Assembly: GCA_003445095.1 (NCBI GenBank)
Contig: DLVS01000432.1
Coordinates: forward strand, 1-8,284
Reading direction: 5' to 3'
From: Verrucomicrobiales bacterium
Lineage (GTDB): Bacteria; Verrucomicrobiota; Verrucomicrobiia; Limisphaerales; UBA9464
DNA: 8,284 nucleotides
Under the pieces are notes generated by a model. It was given only the letters and a program-made list of their open reading frames with translations, made no database searches and was not told where the DNA came from. How positions within the stretch are numbered: position 1 is the first letter of the stretch; each line of letters begins with the position of its first letter. Positions 1 through 5,691 of the stretch are shown here, piece by piece. Both the position numbers and the translations under genes were made by a program.

Positions 1-85
1 GGGAATAATAACAGACATGGCAAGGTCGGGATAGGGGAAGAAGGTGTAAAGGAAGTGATAAGGGTGGAGAGATGATAGGAGATTA
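1..85 (+). other. purine-rich, C-depleted leader / possible tail of an upstream gene
   Basis: About 79% of these bases are purines, and from 28 to 92 there is no C at all, unlike the mixed composition of the coding DNA that follows. Frame 1 is open from the window edge to a TGA at 73-75 (24 codons, ending in residues EVIRVER), so this could be the last part of an upstream gene ending 10 bases before the next start. The translation is low-complexity and I do not recognise it. The other two forward frames are broken by stops (32-34 and 59-61 among others). Alternatives are an untranslated purine-rich leader, or poor-quality sequence at a contig end. No promoter could be called. Confidence 0.3.
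77..82 (+). promoter_or_regulatory. Shine-Dalgarno-like AGGAGA supporting a TTG start
   Basis: AGGAGA lies 3 bases before a TTG at 86. The spacing is short but this is the only good Shine-Dalgarno match here, and it is the main reason for choosing TTG. The next in-frame alternative, a GTG at 104, has no purine-rich motif in front of it. The frame is closed upstream by a TAA at 59-61, and there is no in-frame ATG between that stop and TTG. Confidence 0.4.
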
Positions 86-796
86 TTGTTTTCAAGCAGA
101 ACTGTGAGCCAGGTCCGAGATTCACTGGCGGAGAAGTTGACCACAAAAGTCGGCGGCAAAAAGAGAGCGCTCCAACCGGTGGACCTGACCAATGCCTTAG
201 CCGCGGTAGCTCGCATCTCGCAACCGGTGGAGCTGGACCTCTCAGGTGAACACAATGTCTTTAATCCAGTGCGCTGGATTCGAGGCAGCGACGGAGTACC
301 GAAGCCGGACCCACGCCAAGATCTTTCAACGACGCTCAAATTGCTCAAGACCGGCGGGTTGAATTTGACCATCACCTACCTGGGGCCAACGGGAACCGGG
401 GATCCGTATCGTTATCAATTTCGTATCACGCGGGAGTTTGAGAAGAAGCGGAACGACCGCAATACGATTACGGTTTCTCTCAATGAAGGCGCCCAAAACG
501 ACTGGTTCCGGCTGACGGAAGTTCACGGTCCCAAAGACTCCGCGGGTGAGGTTGTGATTCGCCTCCGAGAAGGCGGAGAATCGGTCACGCTCGCCAAAGA
601 AAAACCGTTCAGCAAAGTCATGGGTTATCAGGCGGATCTTCGGTTTGAGAGCCGCGAATTCGCCGCTCGCCGTGTCGATGATACGCTCAATCTTATGGGT
701 GCTTCGTACAAGATTGTTGCTATTGGCAAAGATGAAATTGTAGTTTCAGCGCCCAACGGCACCCGCACTACAGTCAAACTCGCCTCCAATCCTTAG
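86..796 (+). CDS. pilus-like / type II secretion-like assembly protein, PilP/GspC-like (position of Amuc_1099)
   Basis: A 236-residue protein of probable periplasmic role, ending 44 bases before the secretin gene. The N-terminal third (1-50) is polar to amphipathic. Around 56-66 there is an 'HNVFNPVRW' segment. Residues 75-146 form one beta-rich unit. Residues 154-236 form a second small beta domain ending in 'YKIVAIGKDEIVVSAPNGTRTTVKL', which resembles the homology-region fold of GspC and PilP, the inner-membrane partners that bind secretin N-domains. In the Akkermansia cluster the gene beside the Amuc_1098 secretin is Amuc_1099, so gene order supports a pilus-system role. What is odd is that there is no signal peptide, lipobox or transmembrane helix, although proteins of this role are normally anchored in the inner membrane. 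The start is a TTG, so the true N-terminus may lie upstream behind a frameshift. Family assignment is moderate; function is inferred from position and fold impression. Confidence 0.72.
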   Translation: MFSSRTVSQVRDSLAEKLTTKVGGKKRALQPVDLTNALAAVARISQPVELDLSGEHNVFNPVRWIRGSDGVPKPDPRQDLSTTLKLLKTGGLNLTITYLGPTGTGDPYRYQFRITREFEKKRNDRNTITVSLNEGAQNDWFRLTEVHGPKDSAGEVVIRLREGGESVTLAKEKPFSKVMGYQADLRFESREFAARRVDDTLNLMGASYKIVAIGKDEIVVSAPNGTRTTVKLASNP

Positions 797-840
797 CGCT
801 CTCCTCTCAATCACGTTCTGGATTTTCAACCGCAAGTACC

Positions 841-3675
841 ATGTTGAAATTGTCTCGTCTCCTCAGTCTGCTGCTGCTCTGCGCGGCGGTGCAGACGACC
901 TTTGCCCAATCACCGAGCCAGGTCGCCGAAGAAGAGTCGGTCCGTCGGCAGGAAAAACTAATTCTGTTACGTAAGACCATTGAGGCGGCCCAGGCAGCCG
1001 CGACCTCCAAAGACTATGTAGCGGCGGCGAAGCTTTATGAGGATGCGTGGACCCTAGTGGACCAGCTTGGGGCCGCTGCGGAAACAGAGCGGGCCCAGGT
1101 CCGGACCGGACTGTCACAAACCCGCCTCGAATTGGCGCAGGCAACTGCCCGACGGGGAGATTATCGCGAGGCCAATGTCCAAGTGACACGTGCCCTCAAG
1201 GTGGATCCTTCCAATGTCGCTGCGCAAGAGTTCAAGAAGCAGAACGATCAGCGCCTTGCTGAATTGGTCGGCAAGTTGCCTAGCGAGGCGGCGATTGCCC
1301 AGATTGCCCCCGCCAAAGCGCAGGATTTGCAGGCCGCCACGCTCGCTCAGGACGGCAAATTGCTTTTCGAAGCGGGCCGCCTGGACGATGCGCAACAGCT
1401 GTTGGAGCAAGCGAGGCAACTGGAACCCGAGAACCGGACGGCGAACTACTATTTGGATTTGATAACGCAAAGGCGTTTTGGCCGCGCCAGTCAGGCAAAG
1501 CAATCCACGACGCGCGAAATGTTGTTGGAAGTCGAGCAAGCCTGGAAACTTCCCAGAACCACCCTCCCGAACGCGAATCCTTGGGCGCGGACGAATCTGG
1601 TTTTTACTGGTGCCGGTCGGCAGATGATTCAGAACAAGCTCGATCGAATCCGACTCAACGAGGTGAAGTTCGACGGCGTGCCTTTGCTCGAAGTCGTTAA
1701 GTATCTCGACGATCAAGCGCGAGCTCGCGACCCGGAAAAGCGAGGCCTGAATTTTATCATCAATTCGACCATGGATGTGGTGGCGCCGTCGGCGGTCCCG
1801 CAAATTGATCCTAATACAGGTGCGCCAATTCCGGCGGCGCCGGCCGAGCCAGTGGACCTGAATAGCGTTATTATCCGACTCACTCCTGGTCTCCGTGATG
1901 TCCGACTGGCGGATGCCATTGATGCGATCGCAAAAGTAGCCGAACGACCGCTGAAATATTCCATTGAGGACTATGCAGTCGTGTTCACGCAGCGGCTGCC
2001 AGAATCTCCACAATTATACATCCGCCAGTATCGAGTTGATCCGAATACCTTCCTTCAGGGTTTAGAGTCGGTGATCGGATTTCCCTTCGGTGACCTCGCC
2101 GTCGGCGGTAATGGTGGCGGTGGTGGTGGCGGCGGTGGCGGCGGCGGTGGTGGCGGTGGTGGCGGTGGTGCCAATGGCCAACAGGGGATATTCACCGTCC
2201 CGCGAGTCGAAGCGACGTCTGGCGTTGCTCAAGGCGGTGGCGGTGGTGGCGGTGGTGGTGGTGGGTTTGGTGGTGGCGGCCAAGGCGGAGGAGGCATCAC
2301 GGGTGTCACGCGAACGAATCTGACTGCCAACGTTCAAATCCTCGTTCGCCAGTTCTTCAGCGCGTGCGGTGTGGATTTCCCGGTTACTGCGCTCCCCGGT
2401 CAAGGTGGCGCCGGTTTTGCCCAGCAGCCCGGGTTGGGCTTGGGCGGAGCTGTGGATCCCAATGCCAACCAAAAGGCATTGTTCTTCAACGATCGCACCG
2501 GGGTTCTGTTCGTTCGGGCGACTCTTTCGGACTTGGACATCATCGAGAAAGCGATTGAAGCTCTCAATGTCGCTCCTCCCCAGATCAAGTTGGAGGCCAA
2601 ATTCGCTCAGGTCACGCAAGCCGACGCCAAAGCGTTGGGTTTCAAGTGGTGGTTTGGAAACTGGGTTATGGGTGGTGGCAAAGTGGCGGCCACGGGCGGC
2701 ACTGCTCCAAGCATGGGTAATCCGGCGTACTCTGGCTCAGTTGCCAACCCCTACGGTACCTTTCCGGGAACTCCGGTTTCCGTTGGAGTGCCCGGCGTCC
2801 CGGACAACCTAATTGATACAACGATTCCCCCTGCATCGACTGACGGTAACTTAACCGCAGGCGTGCGGACGACCTACACTGATGCCAACCGTAATCCGGT
2901 TACAATTCCCACGATCGCGACCATCACCGGAATTTTGACAAACCCTCAGTTCCGCGTCGCGATCGCGGCCTTGGAACAGCGGGAGGGGGTGGACATGATC
3001 TCCGCGCCAAGTGTGACCACCTTGAGTGGTCGCCAGGCCCAGATCGTGGTGGCCGATGTGCGGACGATTGTAACCGGGGTCAACCTCCAGCAAAATGCTA
3101 CCGGCGGTGGCGGCGGGGTTGGCGGTGTCGGTGGTGGCGGCGGCATTAGTGGTGTCGGTTCAACTATTCAGTACAACGTTCAAACAGTGCCCTTTGGCCC
3201 TGAGTTGAACGTGATTCCTTATGTGTCGGCCGACGACGTCTCAATTCAGATGACCATCATTCCTGTGGTTACTGAGTTCGTGGGGTACGACGATCCAGGT
3301 CCGTTCGTTCCGCTGGCGCAATCCGTTGGCGGAAATAACTTGGGAATCCCACTGCAGGCCACTTTGCCTCTGCCTCGCCTTCGCAGTCGCCAGGTGGTCA
3401 CATCCGCGATCGTTTGGGACGGCCAAACAATCGTCCTCGGGGGATTGCTAGCCGAAGACACCCGTAAGAATCGGGATATCGTGCCCATCTTGGGGACATT
3501 GCCTGTGGTTGGTCGACTTTTTACGAGCGAATCTTCAGCCACGGTGAAGCTGAACCTCATGATCTTCGTGACGCCCACGATCATTGACCCTGCCGGCCGA
3601 CGGGTGAATGACCCGAATCGGATGCCTTACGATCCCAACACGGTTCCTGCTCAAAGCGCCTTCCGGCCGAAGTAG
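841..3675 (+). CDS. outer-membrane secretin, Amuc_1098-like (PilQ/GspD superfamily), with TPR N-terminus
   Basis: A 944-residue secretin, expected to form the multimeric outer-membrane channel of a type IV pilus-like or type II secretion-like machine. Residues 1-23 are a signal peptide (leucine core, cleavage likely after FAQ). Residues 56-205 hold TPR-like helical pairs, e.g. 'GDYREANVQVTRALKVDPSN' and a copy ending 'ARQLEPENRTANYY'. Residues 258-384 look like an N0/STN-type domain ('VPLLEVVKYLDDQA') followed by an N1-like unit; 547-576 completes another N-domain ('FVRATLSDLDIIEKAIEALN'). The secretin core runs from about 581 ('IKLEAKFAQV') through 'ISAPSVTTLSGRQAQIVV' (720-738), 'GPELNVIPYV' and 'TIVLGGL' to the hallmark 'VPILGTLPVVGRLF' (881-894) and 'IFVTPTIIDP' (908-917). 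Three glycine tracts and a long Gly/Pro/Thr-rich insertion interrupt it. No Shine-Dalgarno motif precedes the ATG; the 44-base gap is pyrimidine-rich, and translation may depend on the upstream gene. Secretin identity is firm; the exact subfamily is inferred from TPRs, length and gene order. Confidence 0.93.
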   Translation: MLKLSRLLSLLLLCAAVQTTFAQSPSQVAEEESVRRQEKLILLRKTIEAAQAAATSKDYVAAAKLYEDAWTLVDQLGAAAETERAQVRTGLSQTRLELAQATARRGDYREANVQVTRALKVDPSNVAAQEFKKQNDQRLAELVGKLPSEAAIAQIAPAKAQDLQAATLAQDGKLLFEAGRLDDAQQLLEQARQLEPENRTANYYLDLITQRRFGRASQAKQSTTREMLLEVEQAWKLPRTTLPNANPWARTNLVFTGAGRQMIQNKLDRIRLNEVKFDGVPLLEVVKYLDDQARARDPEKRGLNFIINSTMDVVAPSAVPQIDPNTGAPIPAAPAEPVDLNSVIIRLTPGLRDVRLADAIDAIAKVAERPLKYSIEDYAVVFTQRLPESPQLYIRQYRVDPNTFLQGLESVIGFPFGDLAVGGNGGGGGGGGGGGGGGGGGGGANGQQGIFTVPRVEATSGVAQGGGGGGGGGGGFGGGGQGGGGITGVTRTNLTANVQILVRQFFSACGVDFPVTALPGQGGAGFAQQPGLGLGGAVDPNANQKALFFNDRTGVLFVRATLSDLDIIEKAIEALNVAPPQIKLEAKFAQVTQADAKALGFKWWFGNWVMGGGKVAATGGTAPSMGNPAYSGSVANPYGTFPGTPVSVGVPGVPDNLIDTTIPPASTDGNLTAGVRTTYTDANRNPVTIPTIATITGILTNPQFRVAIAALEQREGVDMISAPSVTTLSGRQAQIVVADVRTIVTGVNLQQNATGGGGGVGGVGGGGGISGVGSTIQYNVQTVPFGPELNVIPYVSADDVSIQMTIIPVVTEFVGYDDPGPFVPLAQSVGGNNLGIPLQATLPLPRLRSRQVVTSAIVWDGQTIVLGGLLAEDTRKNRDIVPILGTLPVVGRLFTSESSATVKLNLMIFVTPTIIDPAGRRVNDPNRMPYDPNTVPAQSAFRPK
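2113..2169 (+). repeat. in-frame (GGT/GGC)n tract encoding 19 consecutive glycines
   Basis: Nineteen consecutive glycine codons, only GGT and GGC, encode secretin residues 425-443. The tract follows the N-domain segment ending 'GFPFGDLAVGGN' and sits in a linker between N-domains. Slippage by whole codons would change linker length without breaking the frame. Confidence 0.95.
2233..2295 (+). repeat. second glycine tract in the secretin linker
   Basis: Encodes residues 465-485: eleven glycines, Phe, four glycines, Gln, four glycines. Together with the first tract it brackets a ~20-residue non-glycine stretch (444-464, including 'IFTVPRVEATSGVAQ'). The codons are again mostly GGT/GGC, with one GGG and two GGA near the end, so it is slightly less uniform than the first tract. 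Confidence 0.93.
3103..3144 (+). repeat. third glycine tract, inside the secretin core
   Basis: Encodes residues 755-768: five glycines, Val, two glycines, Val, five glycines. It lies between the 'GRQAQIVVADVRTIV' strand and the 'VQTVPFGPELNVIP' strand of the secretin core. In GspD/PulD-type secretins the equivalent interval carries the loop that builds the central gate. Confidence 0.93.
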
Positions 3676-3732
3676 CGTTTAGGCTGAAAATCCACAGCAA
3701 AAACCACGTGTCATCCGAACCACAAAAAACCC

Positions 3733-3738
3733 GGGGGA
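3733..3738 (+). promoter_or_regulatory. Shine-Dalgarno-like GGGGGA before ATG 3742
   Basis: GGGGGA ends 3 bases before ATG 3742 and favours the long start of the next gene. A competing GGAG at 3815-3818 lies 4 bases before ATG 3823 and 10 before ATG 3829, either of which would begin a conventional signal peptide. The sequence alone does not decide between them. Confidence 0.35.
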
Positions 3739-3741
3739 CGA

Positions 3742-5688
3742 ATGTTTGCGAAAGTGAACGAAGAGCTTAAGGTTACCAAGTCGGCCATGGAAAGTAGCCC
3801 GATTCGGGCGCATCGGAGTCCTATGACAATGGTTAGAACTTCCGCTCTCTGGCGCGCCCTGTGCGTAACGGTAGGTTCCTCGTTGGCGCTCGGTGGCTGG
3901 GCCGCTTCATTCCCTCCCGAGGGCTCGCAGTATTGGATGGCAGGCATGGCCACGGGCGATCAAATTGCCCCCACGCTTTCCTTTCGCGCAACGGGCGGTT
4001 GCTTGGCTTGGCAGGATAACAGCACCGATGGCGATGGATTTGGCATCAGCGCCCGCCGACTTACCGGACAATTGACCGGACTCAGCTCGGTCCGAGTTAA
4101 CGAGAATGGAGTCGGTGACCAGGAGAACCCGCAGGTGGCGTCTCTGGCCGGCGGCGGATCGTTGATCGTTTGGCAAAGTGGGAAACGGGGAGCTCAGACT
4201 ATCGTTGGCCGGGTGATGCGTTCCGACGGACGTTTTGCGGGGCCCGAATTTCAGATCTCGGGGGCGGGAACTGATCATCGGGAACCGGCCGTGAGTGTGG
4301 GCACGACCGGCGTGCTGGTGGTCTGGGCAGCGGAAGGAGTGGACGGAAGCATGCTCGCAGTCCAAGGCCGAAGGTTGTCGCCCGAGGGGATTCCGACGGA
4401 GCAGCCGTTCGTCATCAACCAGTACACCGATTACCATCAACGCTCGCCGGCGGTAGCCGCTCTGGCACAAGGTGGCTTTGTAGTCGCGTGGATCTCGGAA
4501 CATCAACGATTTGAAAATAGCGTAGATGTGTATTCGCGTCTGATTCCGGGGGCGGGCGCGCCGGAAGCCGCCGAAACTTTGGTCAATTTTTCCGAACGAC
4601 CTTGCGCCACCCCGGCAGTCGTCTCCCTGCCCAATGGTGGTTATTTGGCCGCTTGGGCGGAGCACGACAGCAGTGTTCCAGGGGTTGTTTGGGACGTCTA
4701 TTCACGCGCGGTTGGTCCCGGAGGAGGAGCCATTGGGGCCGGTTCCCGCCTCAACACTCGCCAGCAAGGACTGCAATCGAATCCCCGCTTGGCCGCAACG
4801 GGCGACCAAGTCTTGGCCGTTTATCGAAGCGCCGGCGGGGACGGATACGGTGACGGAGTGGTTGGTCAATGGCTTACTACGGACGGGGCTCACGTGGGAG
4901 ATGAGTTCGTAGTGAACTCCAGAACTGCGGGGGACCAACTCACGGCGACCGTAGCGTCCGACGGTGAGAATCGAATCGTGGTTGCTTGGTCGACTTACAA
5001 TGGCGTCGCCCGCGGTATGGATTTAGCAGGTCAACGCTATTCGCGAACGGAGACGCCCTTAACCGCGCCAAGCGCGCCTTATGTCTTTGCCGCTTCCTCC
5101 TCCCGGTTAGTGATCACCTGGCCCGAACTCGCCGGTTTGGGTGTCTACAAATATGAGTTACTGATCGACGGACAAGAACCCGCTATCGCCGTTTCAGGCA
5201 ACCAATATGCGATGAGCGGGCTCGTCCCAGCAAGTCAGCACACGGTAACTCTCCGTTACGTGTTATCAGACGGACGCCGATCCCCTGCGTCTCTTGCCGC
5301 GTCCGGTCGGACGTGGGGTGAGGACGAAAATGCCGATGGATTGCCTGATGATTGGCAGGCACAGTTCTTCGGGGCCAACTCAGCCGGATGGCCTTCACCC
5401 ACCGCGGACTCAGATCACGATGGGGTTAATGATCGAAACGAGTTTCTCGCCGGGACCGATCCAACGTCCGCGGCCAGCGTCCTGCGGACGCGGCTGGAGA
5501 GCAATTCACAGGGTAGCATCTTGTTCTGGAACACTCGAGTAGGAGCTCTGTACCAGGTGCAGTGGTCAACCAACCTAAAGACATGGAATGATGTAGGCTC
5601 ACCCCGAGTGGCGCCTGGGTTGACCGATTCTCTGCCCGTAACCGACTTAGCAACCCCATCGTACTTCCGAGTGAACCTCCTTCGTTAA
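3742..5688 (+). CDS. exported seven-repeat beta-propeller-like protein with FnIII, Ca-binding-type repeats and C-terminal beta domain
   Basis: A 648-residue protein, probably secreted or on the surface. A Sec signal peptide core lies at about 30-55 ('LWRALCVTVGSSLALGGWAA'); with the ATG at 3742 it has a 30-residue charged lead, whereas starts at 3823 or 3829 give a normal-length signal. Residues 70-435 contain seven repeats of the form 'P-x-V-x2-L-x2-GG-x-hydrophobic-V-W ... R-L-x-x-G', anchored near 77, 130, 182, 236, 291, 348 and 402, which is what a seven-bladed beta-propeller would give. Residues 442-522 look like a fibronectin III domain. Residues 527-574 carry acidic 'DENADGLPDDW' and 'DSDHDGVNDRNEF' motifs of the thrombospondin-3/Ca-binding type. 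Residues 584-648 are the beta domain with 'YQVQWSTNLKTW' common at C-termini of verrucomicrobial exported proteins. No catalytic motif was seen, so an adhesive, scaffolding or polysaccharide-binding role is more likely than an enzyme; this is inference. It follows the secretin after 66 bases without a terminator. Confidence 0.85.
   Translation: MFAKVNEELKVTKSAMESSPIRAHRSPMTMVRTSALWRALCVTVGSSLALGGWAASFPPEGSQYWMAGMATGDQIAPTLSFRATGGCLAWQDNSTDGDGFGISARRLTGQLTGLSSVRVNENGVGDQENPQVASLAGGGSLIVWQSGKRGAQTIVGRVMRSDGRFAGPEFQISGAGTDHREPAVSVGTTGVLVVWAAEGVDGSMLAVQGRRLSPEGIPTEQPFVINQYTDYHQRSPAVAALAQGGFVVAWISEHQRFENSVDVYSRLIPGAGAPEAAETLVNFSERPCATPAVVSLPNGGYLAAWAEHDSSVPGVVWDVYSRAVGPGGGAIGAGSRLNTRQQGLQSNPRLAATGDQVLAVYRSAGGDGYGDGVVGQWLTTDGAHVGDEFVVNSRTAGDQLTATVASDGENRIVVAWSTYNGVARGMDLAGQRYSRTETPLTAPSAPYVFAASSSRLVITWPELAGLGVYKYELLIDGQEPAIAVSGNQYAMSGLVPASQHTVTLRYVLSDGRRSPASLAASGRTWGEDENADGLPDDWQAQFFGANSAGWPSPTADSDHDGVNDRNEFLAGTDPTSAASVLRTRLESNSQGSILFWNTRVGALYQVQWSTNLKTWNDVGSPRVAPGLTDSLPVTDLATPSYFRVNLLR
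3970..5043 (+). other. seven protein-level repeats of ~54 residues (putative propeller blades)
   Basis: Each unit starts with a Pro or Ala-centred strand, a small-residue turn with GG or similar, then a hydrophobic strand ending in Trp or Tyr: CLAW, LIVW, VLVVW, FVVAW, YLAAW, VLAVY, IVVAW. Anchor positions in the protein are about 77, 130, 182, 236, 291, 348 and 402, so spacings are 52-57 residues. The DNA copies are diverged, so this is an old duplication and not a recent tandem repeat. Confidence 0.75.
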
Positions 5689-5691
5689 GTC

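Noticed and set aside
72..107. ATG at 72 as the start of a gene
   Set aside because: Its frame meets a TGA after 11 codons; the frame that continues as the real gene is entered from TTG 86.
841..910. Lipoprotein signal in the secretin (Cys at residue 14 after a leucine run)
   Set aside because: The residue before the Cys is Leu, not Gly/Ala/Ser, and a good signal peptidase I site follows at residue 23.
1114..2013. Long minus-strand open frame (299 codons) opposite the secretin
   Set aside because: It lies wholly antisense to a secretin with clear domain sequence, is rich in Arg and Ile with no recognisable motif, and is explained by the codon use of the plus-strand gene.
2101..2300. CRISPR-like or satellite array
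   Set aside because: The repetitive DNA is codon-periodic GGT/GGC inside a conserved gene with no spacers.
2062..2619. Minus-strand Thr/Ala-repeat open frame
   Set aside because: The Thr/Ala repeats are just the reverse reading of the plus-strand glycine codons.
3676..3741. Terminator after the secretin gene
   Set aside because: No GC-rich stem followed by a T-run was found in these 66 bases.
3907..4665. Minus-strand open frame (252 codons) opposite the propeller gene
   Set aside because: It is antisense to well-formed repeats on the plus strand, rich in Arg, and resembles no protein family; a shadow frame.
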